Positions 8,643 to 17,648 of a stretch of DNA of 64,000 nucleotides are shown in pieces. Source of the DNA: an uncultured Opitutaceae bacterium (lineage in GTDB: Bacteria > Verrucomicrobiota > Verrucomicrobiia > Opitutales > Opitutaceae); NCBI GenBank assembly GCA_951813085.1, contig OX638348.1:3729627-3793626 (forward strand), in the 5' to 3' direction. Each line of letters opens with the position of its first letter. Positions within the stretch are counted from its first letter, which is position 1. A model generated the notes under the pieces. It worked only from the letters and a program-made list of their open reading frames with translations, did not search any database and was not told the DNA's origin. Position numbers and translations under genes: made by a program.

Positions 8643-10127
8643 ATGATCATAATAAGCCCCTCGAGCCCTGACCCCAAGATCGCCACCACACGGCCGTTTT
8701 CTGTATTACGGTGTTTCGCGGTCTTACTTCCGTTTTTCTGCCTAGCGCCGACCGCCTGGACACAGGATTTAAGCGAGGGTGCTGACATCTACGCTACTTA
8801 TTGCGCCCAGTGCCATGGCCCGAATCTCGAAGGCGGGCAAGCTTCCAGCTTTATGGACGGAATGTGGAACTACGGTTCGAGGGGCAATCTGCACCGTAAC
8901 AATATAAAGTTTGGTATTCCTGGAACGCAGATGATTGCCTGGGGAACGGTTCTCAGCGACCCGCAGATCGATGCGGTCCACAACTTCATCCTGGAACGGG
9001 AGAAGGAGATGGGGGTTGAACCACCGCCGCCCGCCGAGCGCTCCGAGACCGAGCACTACAATCTCAATGTAGAGGTCTTGGCTGAAGGCTTGGAGCAGCC
9101 GTGGGGAATTGAATTTCTCGATGATCGCACCGCATTGTTTTCGGAGTATCCCGGCCGCCTGAGACTGCTTGTTGATGGGCACGTAGACTCACGGCCGATT
9201 GCCAATACGCCAAGACCGGCGACCCGTCCATCGGGCCAAACCTTTGGCTACATGGATGTCGCCCTGCATCCGAACTATTCGGAGAATGGATGGATCTACC
9301 TCTGCTATATTGACGAGACGCCCGAGATCGTTGGCCAAGAGCCGAATCGCCGCTGGTCCACCCGCGTCGTTCGAGGTCGCATTCGCAACCAAACCTGGGT
9401 TGATGAAGAGGTTGTCTACGATCCGCGACCGGAAGATTATACGGCTGTTTTTGATCACTTTGGCGCTCGCTTGCTATTCGATAGCGAAGGAATGCTCCAC
9501 CTATCCATCGGCGACCGGGGACGCATGCTCGATTCGCAAAGTCTAGCTCGTCCGGAAGGCAAATTCCACCGAATGCATGACGACGGGCGACCTGTCGCGG
9601 AAAATCCATACAACTCAATGGAGAAGTACGGTGTACTGCCGACGGTCCACGCCTACGGGACGCGCAACGCGCAGGGAATGGCTCTCCACCCGGAAACGCG
9701 GGAGGTATGGGCTTCCGAACATGGGCCGATGGGGGGTGATGAGCTAAATGTCGTGAAGACAGGCGCCAATTATGGCTGGCCCTTGGCTACCAAAGGATTG
9801 GACCGTGACGGTACAGTGCAAACACCCTACAAGTCGCTGCCCGGCATGGTGGAACCGATTCACTACTGGATCCCATCGCCCGCGGTTAGCGGTATCGAGT
9901 TTTCCACCAGCCCATTGTTTCCAAAATGGGAAAACGATCTCCTTGTGGGATTCCTCAAACATCAGCAAATCGTCCGTGTCGCCCTCCATGGGCATAAGGT
10001 CATCAAGGAGGAAGTCATTTTGAGAGAATCCGGCCGCGTCCGGGAAATTAAAACCGGTCCCGATGGCGCGCTCTACGTGCTGATCGACCGACGAGGAATG
10101 ATCTTGCGACTCACTCCGGAGGCGTAA
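8643..10127 (+). CDS. Cytochrome c / PQQ-dependent sugar dehydrogenase fusion
   Basis: A 494-residue periplasmic oxidoreductase. After a hydrophobic leader (about 1-41) comes a small cytochrome c domain with the haem motif CAQCH (Cys54, Cys57, His58) and candidate Met ligands in SFMDGMW or GTQMIAW. From about residue 135 follows a six-bladed propeller of the soluble glucose/sorbosone dehydrogenase type: QPWGIEFLDD, HFGARLLFDSEG, GTRNAQGMALHP and GGDELNVVKTGANYGWP, the last characteristic of the PQQ site region. It probably oxidises sugars or sugar alcohols and hands electrons to its own haem. The intergenic gap to the hydrolase cluster is 226 bp, in which I see no gene. Confidence 0.8.
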   Translation: MIIISPSSPDPKIATTRPFSVLRCFAVLLPFFCLAPTAWTQDLSEGADIYATYCAQCHGPNLEGGQASSFMDGMWNYGSRGNLHRNNIKFGIPGTQMIAWGTVLSDPQIDAVHNFILEREKEMGVEPPPPAERSETEHYNLNVEVLAEGLEQPWGIEFLDDRTALFSEYPGRLRLLVDGHVDSRPIANTPRPATRPSGQTFGYMDVALHPNYSENGWIYLCYIDETPEIVGQEPNRRWSTRVVRGRIRNQTWVDEEVVYDPRPEDYTAVFDHFGARLLFDSEGMLHLSIGDRGRMLDSQSLARPEGKFHRMHDDGRPVAENPYNSMEKYGVLPTVHAYGTRNAQGMALHPETREVWASEHGPMGGDELNVVKTGANYGWPLATKGLDRDGTVQTPYKSLPGMVEPIHYWIPSPAVSGIEFSTSPLFPKWENDLLVGFLKHQQIVRVALHGHKVIKEEVILRESGRVREIKTGPDGALYVLIDRRGMILRLTPEA

Positions 10128-10301
10128 CGAGGAAGCCGAGTTGATGTGCCAGAATAGCTGTAACTAGACTGTTATCAATTTTCTTGATACGCTCGGAGAA
10201 TTCGCCCTCGTTGGGGGCATTTTCACCAGTGGCAAGGTTTGAACGCATTGAGCTGCCATTTGCTCATTCTTTTTGTCCGGCTTCTCGTTGATACGCCGGG
10301 A

Positions 10302-10337
10302 CAGGCTTCGTCTACGGCTTGCGCCTCGCGAAGCCTG
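10302..10337. repeat. Inverted repeat beside the tRNA-Leu 3' end
   Basis: CAGGCTTCG (10302-10310) and CGAAGCCTG (10329-10337) form a 9-bp stem with an 18-nt loop, overlapping the CCA end of the tRNA gene. Its CGAAGC-type arms resemble those of the hairpins inserted inside the tRNA, suggesting related palindromic elements. It could also act as a terminator for minus-strand transcription, but it lacks a T tract. Confidence 0.45.
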
Positions 10338-10496
10338 GTGCCCAGGGGGGGATTGGATTTGAGCTAGAACGCTCAAAGTCCTCCGGACTAACGCTTCGCG
10401 TTATCCCATCTTCGCTCCTTTGGAGTCGCTTCGTCGAACCCCCCTCTCGGCACATGAACCTGAATCATGCGTGTCTACCAATTCCACCACCTGGGC
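10336..10496 (-). tRNA. tRNA-Leu(CAG) interrupted in the T loop
   Basis: Read on the minus strand, the 5' part is acceptor GCCCAGG (10496-10490), a D arm with GAATTGGTAGA, and anticodon stem-loop CATGA-TTCAGGT-TCATG with anticodon CAG at 10462-10460. A short variable region and the 5' T stem GGGGG with TTCGA follow (10443-10434). The matching 3' part is AAT, CCCCC (10351-10347), CCTGGGC (10346-10340), A and CCA (10338-10336). All acceptor pairs and five T-stem pairs match across a 79-nt insertion. The variable region (TGCCGAGAG) is shorter than usual for leucine tRNA. Without the insert the gene would be about 82 nt. Whether a functional tRNA is made is unknown. The rest of 10128-10667 holds no convincing gene. 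Confidence 0.7.
10355..10433 (-). other. Hairpin-rich 79-nt insertion within the tRNA-Leu T loop
   Basis: Read on the minus strand, the insert contains several short perfect hairpins in a row: CTCC-AAA-GGAG, AACGC-GAA-GCGTT, AGTCC-GG-AGGACT, and TTTGAGC-GTTCTA-GCTCAAA. It lies between TTCGA and AAT of the T loop. It is too short for a group I intron and is not in the anticodon loop. It resembles a palindromic mini-element, but no second copy was recognised in this window. Confidence 0.6.
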
Positions 10497-10667
10497 ATTT
10501 AGGGATGAAGGGTGAGGAAGGAAGCCGATTTAAAGGACGTGGGCAAGGAAAATTCGGACAGGAGCTACGGGACCCCTTCTGATGTCCTGGACTGATCTAT
10601 TGCGAGTCCCAATCGCATTTTTACACTTGGCGGCTGTGGCAAACTCCACACTGTAATCGCTTAGTCT

Positions 10668-11492
10668 ATGCTGCTTGAAATCGAAGATCTTAAAGTGTCG
10701 TTTCATTGCCGTGATGGTGTGAATCAGGCGGTGAAGGGAATTTCCTTCAATCTGGAAGAGGGTAAGACCCTGGCCATCGTAGGAGAAAGCGGCAGCGGAA
10801 AGAGCGTCACTTCGATGGCGCTGACCAAGCTATTGCCTCCGCCTCCGCTGTGTCAGGTGAGCGGCAGCGCCCGGCTCGATGGCGTCCAATTGCTGGACTT
10901 GCCGGATAAGGAGATGCGCTCGGTTCGAGGCAAGCAGATCGCTTACATTTTTCAAGAGCCGTCAACGTCACTGAATCCCTACTACACGGTCGGGAATCAA
11001 ATCGCGGAGGCAATTAAGTATCATCGGGACGATGTCGAAGACGTTTGGAAGGAAGTGGTGACGCTTCTGGACCAGGTCGGCATTCGCGATCCTGACAAGC
11101 GAGCGAACGATTACCCGCACCAAATGAGCGGGGGCATGAAGCAACGCGTAATGATCGCCATCGCCTTGGCCTGCCAGCCGCGTATACTTGTGGCGGATGA
11201 GCCGACGACTGCTCTGGACGTGACGATCGAAGCGCAGATTATCGATTTGCTTAAGGAGTTGAGAGGGAGCCTTAATATGTCGATCATCTTGATTACGCAC
11301 AATTTCGGTATCGTAGACGAGTTCGCTGACGAGATCGCGGTGATGTTTCGGGGAGAAATCGTAGAGGCGGGCCCTGCGGAGAGTATTCTAGCGCATCCAA
11401 AACATCCCTACACGCAGGCCTTGATAAAATGCATTCCGAAACTAGGAGCGAAGATGGATCGTCTGCCGGTTGTGAACTACGAAGAATTGTAA
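10668..11492 (+). CDS. Peptide ABC importer ATP-binding protein (DppD/OppD type)
   Basis: A 274-residue ABC ATPase. Walker A is GESGSGKS (about 39-46), the Q loop [12 protein letters not shown], the signature MSGGMKQR (about 154-161), Walker [14 protein letters not shown] and the switch histidine in ILITHNFG. The phrase [19 protein letters not shown] and the C-terminal [15 protein letters not shown] are typical of the oligopeptide/dipeptide OppD/DppD branch rather than exporters. It is the first gene of an operon with a second ATPase, a large kinase-like enzyme, a lipoprotein-type binding protein and two permeases, all on the plus strand. Confidence 0.88.
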   Translation: MLLEIEDLKVSFHCRDGVNQAVKGISFNLEEGKTLAIVGESGSGKSVTSMALTKLLPPPPLCQVSGSARLDGVQLLDLPDKEMRSVRGKQIAYIFQEPSTSLNPYYTVGNQIAEAIKYHRDDVEDVWKEVVTLLDQVGIRDPDKRANDYPHQMSGGMKQRVMIAIALACQPRILVADEPTTALDVTIEAQIIDLLKELRGSLNMSIILITHNFGIVDEFADEIAVMFRGEIVEAGPAESILAHPKHPYTQALIKCIPKLGAKMDRLPVVNYEEL

Positions 11493-11509
11493 AGAGTGAG
11501 GAGTGATTG

Positions 11510-12343
11510 GTGAATAGTGAAGAAACATTAGAGGAGTCGCCCTTGCTCGAGGTTAATGACCTGGTGGTGACCTACCAGGCTCAGCGGGGATCGCTTATGA
11601 AGCGGACGGAGTACGTGCATGCGGTTAAGGGTGTGTCGTTTAAGGTTCAGAAAGGGACTACGATGGGGCTGGTCGGCGAAAGCGGAAGCGGGAAGAGCAC
11701 AATCGGCAAGGCGATTTTGCGATTGGCTCCGATGGGTGGCGGTTCGATTCACTACGACGGCCAGGAGATTTCAACGTTGAGCGATGCGGCTTTCATGCCG
11801 TATCGGAAACAGATACAGACGATTTTTCAGGATCCTTATGCGTCGATGAATCCTCGGTTGACGATCGCCTCGATCGTGGCGGAGCCTCTCTTGGTGCATG
11901 CTCCAGAGATGAGCAAGGAGGAACGAACGAATCGTGTGGCGGACTTGCTGGAGAAGGTGGGCCTTCCAGCGGATTCGATGAATCGCTATCCGCATCAATT
12001 CAGCGGCGGTCAGCGTCAGCGTATCTGCATCGCCCGCGCTCTCAGCTCGAGTCCGGAGTTCATCATCTGCGACGAATGCGTCAGCGCTTTGGACGTGAGC
12101 GTTCAGGCCCAGATCGTAAATCTGCTTCAGGACATACAGGACGAGCTGGGCATCACCTACTTATTTATTGCTCACGACCTAGCGGTGGTAGAGCATATTT
12201 GCGATGATGCCCTGGTGATGGAATTGGGCGAGATCGTGGAGCAAGGGCCCATCGATGAGCTCTATCGCTCGCCGCAACATCCCTATACCCAACGCCTTCT
12301 GAACGCTGTGCCTCGAATGCCCACGATTCTTGGAGCAGGCTAA
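11510..12343 (+). CDS. Peptide ABC importer ATP-binding protein (DppF/OppF type)
   Basis: The second ATPase subunit of the importer, about 278 residues. Walker A is GESGSGKST, the Q loop IFQDPYASMNPR, the signature FSGGQRQR, Walker B FIICDECVSALD, and the switch region FIAHDL. It ends HPYTQRLLNAVPRMP, typical of OppF/DppF. I prefer the GTG at 11510 over the TTG at 11507 because GAGGAG lies at a usual distance upstream. Walker B has DEC in place of the common DEP, a minor change that keeps the catalytic Glu. It starts 17 bp after the first ATPase gene. Confidence 0.87.
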   Translation: MNSEETLEESPLLEVNDLVVTYQAQRGSLMKRTEYVHAVKGVSFKVQKGTTMGLVGESGSGKSTIGKAILRLAPMGGGSIHYDGQEISTLSDAAFMPYRKQIQTIFQDPYASMNPRLTIASIVAEPLLVHAPEMSKEERTNRVADLLEKVGLPADSMNRYPHQFSGGQRQRICIARALSSSPEFIICDECVSALDVSVQAQIVNLLQDIQDELGITYLFIAHDLAVVEHICDDALVMELGEIVEQGPIDELYRSPQHPYTQRLLNAVPRMPTILGAG

Positions 12344-12515
12344 AAGCGATCGAGGCCTCCGAGATTTCCTGCTTGGGAGCTCTCAAAGGGCTGTAATCTG
12401 TTCAATTTTACGCCATTTCCGAGGAATTGGTCGTTCGGTATGGTTCTAGCTTGATCGCAAGAGCGATTATCGCGTTATCATCATTGCCTGATTCCTTACC
12501 TACCTTTGATTTGAT

Positions 12516-15500
12516 ATGAACAACGACTGGAATAACCTCAAAACGCGCATCGGTTTCGATCTCGAGACGGGAGAGAATAGCTACGACGAGGACGCGTTAG
12601 TCGAATACCTTAACATCAAGCTCCGTTCGCGCGGCTACCCTATATTCGGAAAGGAATCTGACTATCCTTTCCTCCAAATGGGAAGCTCGTTGCTGCAAAG
12701 CGTAGCGGAAAAGAATCGCCTTCTGCGCGAGCATTTGTGTCCCGTCGATCAGCGGATCCAGGACTATCTCGTTCGCTTGTTCGAAGGACTGGATGTGGAG
12801 GACCGCAAGTGGGTTCCCACGAACTCCTTGATTCTCGAGCGTCACGGCATGGCGCGAGCCTTATCGCTGCCGCCAGACGCGGATTCTTTCAAATCGAACA
12901 TCGTCAGCAGTTTCCGGGTTAAGCAGGGCGTACTCAATAACCCTGCCAGCGATCGACGCACGACGAAAGGGGTCTTTCATGTAGCCGAGGGTGGGTTGCC
13001 GATACCCGCCGACAAGAAAGCCGTTCCCTTGAACGTGTATGCTAATCTCTTGGAAAAGGCGCTCGATCCTCCCGCGGATCTGCTCGAGCTTCCATTTACG
13101 GCCACTCAGGAAGAGAAGGCTCGCTTGTTTGTGTCGTTGATGTTGCGCCCTGTGGTGCAACCAGCGGTAGAAGGCGTGACGGAAGAAAAGCGCATCGAGG
13201 TGCGGTTCTTCGCTCCTGGTAATCTGACCAGCAATCTAGACTTCGTCGAAAGCATCTTCGGCAATGCGGGCGATCCCTATCTTTCCGAAAACGATAGTGG
13301 CCTAGACGTGAAGCGGTGGTCGGGGCACACAGGGTGCGTCATCCTCGCTCCTCACTTGATCACGTTCACCAAGAAGGAACTGGGATTGCCGCATATTGAC
13401 GATGCGACCGATCGGCAGAAGCGCGATGGCATGTGCTGGGAATCCGAAGAAGAGCTCTACAATGACGGCGGCGCGTTCAAGGTGACCTCGCGCGACAGCA
13501 GCGGCGTGGTGGTGACGCTCATTGCGGATAACTATTATGGCTACTGCAAGAAAGAGGTGAAAACGCAGATTTCCTACGCGGCTAATCTCCTGGGCAATGT
13601 AGAAGAGGAGCACGCAGGTGGGGCGATTTCCTTCGCCAGCTATGACCTAGGAGAGGACTTTCGCCTGAGCCGGTACATCAAGGAAGTCGATCACACATTT
13701 GACGAGACCGCGAAGGCTTTGGAAGGGGAGATCACTTTTCACAAAGAAGGGTATGCTATCGACAAGAAGTATTCAGATATCGTCTACATACCGAGTGATT
13801 CGCATATTTCGCTTCACGACCAGATGATTGAATGGTCCAAGGACGGCGCCTCTCAGCGACTCCAGATTCAGCCGGATGTTACGTATATCCTGCCCTCCGG
13901 CTACAAGGTTGAGATGGTGCGACCCATGGTGGGACGACGCTGGCGCTTGATCGGCACAGGTGCAGTGGGCACGTATTGCCACAAGCCTTGTACGGTTTCC
14001 GGTGGAGGGAAGTCGGAGATTTCCAAATCGCTAGCGGACGCGATCGTAGCCGGGCCCGTATTTACGGCGGACATCAAGAAGGACTTCGATCTTGTTGAGG
14101 AGGTCGTTAACAAAGAGTATGGAACTCGTTTTCGAGATGCCTCCTTAAATCGTGAGGATGGTCGTCCTATATTAGGCGATAGCCGATCCTTGGGGTCCGT
14201 GATAAAATTGCTTTCACCATCGCCGTCATATAGCGATGAATACAATGAATGGCTTCAATCAATCTCCGGATACGTAATCGACATCGTCCTCGTCGTTAAA
14301 CGTTTCTATAAACCGGATTGGGGCGAGGGTTGGCGCGATCGCTTCAGCGTGGACGTTGTCAACGGAAAGCCGGGCAACGAGCTGAAGTATCGTGATCAAA
14401 AGCTTATCAGCCAATACCTGCGTGTCGGTTTCGAGGAGGATGGGTCCTGGCGCGTATTCAGTCTTCGGAAAGACTTCGCTCCAGCGATGAAGATCCAGAC
14501 CGAGGACGACATATCCGCTACCGTAGTCGTTCCGGCTTCCCTCGTGAAAGGCTTGGATTCTGGAGTGGATACGGACCGATCCCTGAAATTTATCCTCAAT
14601 TGCGAATATCGGCTCTTCCAGCGTCCTGACGAGGCGATCCATCGCGGCTACGACAAGACGACGGAGAAGGACTTTTCTCGAAACGGGTTGTTCTTTTCCA
14701 ACTACGAGCCCATGTCGCGGGCTCAAACGCGCGAGATCGAGAAAGACGCCATTCGGTTTGGTAATTTCACGGAGCCCATGCAGCGGGTCTTGAAGGAATT
14801 TAATCGGTCTGACGCGCCCGATTTTGCGGTATCCTCTTCCGAACCTCGGATTTGGGAGGGCAAGCCATCGAAGAATCCGCGCTACTTGCAGAATCGCTTG
14901 GACATGGAAGATGGACGTTCAACGTACATTGCCCTAGTAGGTGCCCGTCTCTATCGGCGGATCCCGAAAGGATTGACGCCTCCGTTTCCCGTAAATGCGG
15001 TGCTGCCAGGTCGGCGCAGCAATCCGCCTGCGGAAGGGATCCGATCATTGGCGCCCTACAATCCGATTCACTATCAAGAGCTGCCAGAGCTGCTGATGGA
15101 CTTTACGGCTAGCTTGACTGGCAAGTCTCCCTCCACAACGGGCGCTGGATCCGAGGGCGCCCTGACCAAGGGGCCGTTTAACATGCTGCTGCCGATCGTC
15201 GATTTGAACAATGCGCTGGTTTCCTATCTCGTTAGTGGGTACGAGTGCTTTACCTCGTCCGCAGGGTGCATCGGGCCGAAATTCCGTTGCGATCACGACA
15301 TCAGCCTTTTGGTTCCTGAATTGTGGAGCCGCATGCGGCCCTTTGAGCGGAAAGCAGCCTACATGATCGAAAATGGGCTCTTGGAGTCGTGCGACGATTT
15401 TGAATACGAAGGAAAAACCGTTGAAGCATCCCGACTCGGTTACCGCATAACGAGCGAATTTATCCAGGAATTTGGAGGACGCATATTCAGCAACCCGCGT

Positions 15501-15986
15501 TCCGTCTTCCCGAGCTCGATTCTACGACCGGAAGAGCAAGGGATGGATGTCTTCGTCGATGGGATCGACAACATCGTGGAGACTCAAAAGCGCGTTGCCC
15601 TCAATTATTTCGAGGATGGTTCCATCGAAGCGGCCTGTCCGCCACTCAAGGCCTTGCTTCATGTGATGGCGCACGGCAACTACGAAGGCATGGGTTATCG
15701 CGATCCCAAATTTCGGAAAATGTTCACGTTTGAATCGCTCAAGTCCAGCGATTGGTACCAGGCTCGACTGGACGCCAAGCAGAAAGTGGACATTTCGCTC
15801 TGGGAACGCCATCAGAGCTATCTTGAGCGCTTTATGAATGAAGACATCAACGAAGGCATGGGAGAGCGGATCGACGAGGAAGGTCTTCGGCGACGAATCG
15901 CCCGTCGCTTAGATACCTTCCGTTCCGATGACTATCGGGCCAAACTAGATGGTTGCCTCGGTGTAGAGCCGAGCCTATTTGGGTAG
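12516..15986 (+). CDS. Probable pyrophosphate-type phosphoenolpyruvate carboxykinase
   Basis: A 1156-residue cytoplasmic protein with no signal peptide. Length and conserved blocks match what I recall of PPi-dependent PEP carboxykinases (Entamoeba/Propionibacterium type), which interconvert oxaloacetate + PPi and PEP + CO2 + Pi. Telling blocks are WSGHTGCVILAPHLITF, RDGMCWESEEELYNDGGAF, YYGYCKKEVKTQISYAANL followed by EEEHAGGA, and CHKPCTVSGGGKSEISKS (about residue 490). It is unrelated in size to ATP- or GTP-type enzymes of about 530-620 residues. It sits inside the peptide importer operon, 172 bp after the second ATPase and 6 bp before the binding-protein gene. A link between peptide uptake and gluconeogenesis is my inference. 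The family assignment is from memory of motifs, not a search. Confidence 0.65.
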   Translation: MNNDWNNLKTRIGFDLETGENSYDEDALVEYLNIKLRSRGYPIFGKESDYPFLQMGSSLLQSVAEKNRLLREHLCPVDQRIQDYLVRLFEGLDVEDRKWVPTNSLILERHGMARALSLPPDADSFKSNIVSSFRVKQGVLNNPASDRRTTKGVFHVAEGGLPIPADKKAVPLNVYANLLEKALDPPADLLELPFTATQEEKARLFVSLMLRPVVQPAVEGVTEEKRIEVRFFAPGNLTSNLDFVESIFGNAGDPYLSENDSGLDVKRWSGHTGCVILAPHLITFTKKELGLPHIDDATDRQKRDGMCWESEEELYNDGGAFKVTSRDSSGVVVTLIADNYYGYCKKEVKTQISYAANLLGNVEEEHAGGAISFASYDLGEDFRLSRYIKEVDHTFDETAKALEGEITFHKEGYAIDKKYSDIVYIPSDSHISLHDQMIEWSKDGASQRLQIQPDVTYILPSGYKVEMVRPMVGRRWRLIGTGAVGTYCHKPCTVSGGGKSEISKSLADAIVAGPVFTADIKKDFDLVEEVVNKEYGTRFRDASLNREDGRPILGDSRSLGSVIKLLSPSPSYSDEYNEWLQSISGYVIDIVLVVKRFYKPDWGEGWRDRFSVDVVNGKPGNELKYRDQKLISQYLRVGFEEDGSWRVFSLRKDFAPAMKIQTEDDISATVVVPASLVKGLDSGVDTDRSLKFILNCEYRLFQRPDEAIHRGYDKTTEKDFSRNGLFFSNYEPMSRAQTREIEKDAIRFGNFTEPMQRVLKEFNRSDAPDFAVSSSEPRIWEGKPSKNPRYLQNRLDMEDGRSTYIALVGARLYRRIPKGLTPPFPVNAVLPGRRSNPPAEGIRSLAPYNPIHYQELPELLMDFTASLTGKSPSTTGAGSEGALTKGPFNMLLPIVDLNNALVSYLVSGYECFTSSAGCIGPKFRCDHDISLLVPELWSRMRPFERKAAYMIENGLLESCDDFEYEGKTVEASRLGYRITSEFIQEFGGRIFSNPRSVFPSSILRPEEQGMDVFVDGIDNIVETQKRVALNYFEDGSIEAACPPLKALLHVMAHGNYEGMGYRDPKFRKMFTFESLKSSDWYQARLDAKQKVDISLWERHQSYLERFMNEDINEGMGERIDEEGLRRRIARRLDTFRSDDYRAKLDGCLGVEPSLFG

Positions 15987-15992
15987 GTTACG

Positions 15993-17603
15993 ATGATAGC
16001 GAACTGGATCAAAGAACTTATACGACATACAGGGCCTATAAGTCCCATTCTGATAGCGGTCGCCGGGATCTTTGCTTTTGCGGGCTGCTCGGGAGGGAGC
16101 TCCTCTAGCGATGACGTCTTCGTGTTCGCTCGGGGAAGCGATGCGCAGAAGCTCGATCCAGCGGATATAGACGATGGCGAATCAGCCAATACGGTCGCTC
16201 AGATATGCGAAGGGCTGGTCCGGTTCAAGAGCGGTACTCTAGAGATTGAGCCCTGCCTAGCCGAGTCGTATACGATTTCCGATGACGGATTGATATACCG
16301 ATTTAAGCTGCGTCCCAATGTCCGTTTCCACGACGGGACACCGCTCAATGCGGAAACAGCGCTCTTCACGTTTCAGCGGCAGATGGATCCCTCCCATCCG
16401 GGGCACCTGAAAGAAGCGTCCTTCTCGTATTGGAAGTATCTTTATCAGGACATTGATTCGGTGGAAGCGGAAGGAGATATGGCCTTGAAGTTCACGCTTT
16501 CGAAGCCCAATGCCTCATTGCTGAACTCGCTCGCTGTGTTTCCAGCCTACCTCGTGAGTCCGCAAGCGCTGGAAACGCATGGAGCCAACTTCCAGCGTCA
16601 TCCGGTAGGGACGGGACCGTTCCGTTTCGTTGAATGGCGCCCTAGCCAGGCGATTCTAATGGAGCGCAATGACGACTACTGGGGTGAAAAGCCCACGCTC
16701 AAGCGAATTGTAATGAGCGTGTCGCCAGACAACACGGTACGCTTGCTGAAATTGAAGGCGGGCGATATTCAAGGTATGGACGGCCTGCAACCTGCAGAGC
16801 TCGCGGCCTTGAAGGATGATCCGAATGTGGAGGTGTTTCAGGAGGCCGGTCTCAATGTCGGTTATCTCGTCTTCAACCTGGACCGTGACCGCATGGCGAA
16901 TCGCGAACTGCGCGAGGCCATCGCTTTGGCCATCGCTCGCGAAACCTTGGCAAAAGTGGCGCTTAGCGGAGCTGGCAGAGTAGCGCATTATCCAATACCG
17001 AAAGGTTTTTTGGGCTATCCTGAAATCGAGGAAACAATTCCCCTGAATGTGGAGAAAGCGAAGGAGATAATTGCGGCGCATCCCGAGTGGTTTACGGAGC
17101 CATTGGAACTGCAGGTATTGAATGCCCCACGACAGTACTTCCCGGATCCGGTGACGATCGCAACATTCATTCGAGGGCAGCTCGAAGCGGTGGGCATTCC
17201 AGTGCGCGTCATCTCCAAGGACTTCAAAGCGCACTTGAGCGATTTGAGGAATGGGGATTTTGAAATGGGGCTCATCGGCTGGGTAGGCGACAATGGCGAT
17301 ACGGACAATTTCCTGAGCGTATTCTTCGCGAGCTGGGCAGCGGAGAAAGGAACGGCCACGAACTATAGCTTTTACCGCAATCCTGAAATGGATCGCTTGC
17401 TTCTCGCCGGTCGTTCGGAGACGGATCCGCAATTGCGAAGCGTGATCTATGGCGATGTATTGAAGCAGTGGAGAAGGGACTTGCCTTTGCTGCCTTTGGT
17501 GCATGGCGACAATATCGTTGTGCTTCGATCCGGGTATGAAGGATTTGAATTGCAGAATATTGGCGATCTTCGATTGGGCTGGATCAGGAAGAGCGAAGAG
17601 TGA
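15993..17603 (+). CDS. Peptide-binding lipoprotein of the ABC importer (SBP family 5)
   Basis: A 536-residue solute-binding protein, family 5 (DppA/OppA). A lipobox AFAGC (Cys32) predicts lipid anchoring. Family features include LDPADIDDGESANTVAQICEGLVRF, the LRPNVRFHDGTPLNAETALFTFQR block (about 105-128), HPVGTGPFRFVEW, and LREAIALAIARE. The cluster of family 5 binding protein, two permeases and two ATPases makes a complete importer. Its ligand could be di- or oligopeptides, though family 5 also includes sugar and metal binders. It begins 6 bp after the carboxykinase gene stop. Confidence 0.87.
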   Translation: MIANWIKELIRHTGPISPILIAVAGIFAFAGCSGGSSSSDDVFVFARGSDAQKLDPADIDDGESANTVAQICEGLVRFKSGTLEIEPCLAESYTISDDGLIYRFKLRPNVRFHDGTPLNAETALFTFQRQMDPSHPGHLKEASFSYWKYLYQDIDSVEAEGDMALKFTLSKPNASLLNSLAVFPAYLVSPQALETHGANFQRHPVGTGPFRFVEWRPSQAILMERNDDYWGEKPTLKRIVMSVSPDNTVRLLKLKAGDIQGMDGLQPAELAALKDDPNVEVFQEAGLNVGYLVFNLDRDRMANRELREAIALAIARETLAKVALSGAGRVAHYPIPKGFLGYPEIEETIPLNVEKAKEIIAAHPEWFTEPLELQVLNAPRQYFPDPVTIATFIRGQLEAVGIPVRVISKDFKAHLSDLRNGDFEMGLIGWVGDNGDTDNFLSVFFASWAAEKGTATNYSFYRNPEMDRLLLAGRSETDPQLRSVIYGDVLKQWRRDLPLLPLVHGDNIVVLRSGYEGFELQNIGDLRLGWIRKSEE

Positions 17604-17648
17604 AGTGTGAGTAGTGCATTGTTTGATAGCAACTGGTAGGTAAGGAGT

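Noticed and set aside
10355..10433. The tRNA insert considered as a group I intron or as a normal long variable arm
   Set aside because: Too short, located in the T loop and without group I core elements. A variable arm would lie before the T stem, whereas here both T-stem halves flank the insert.
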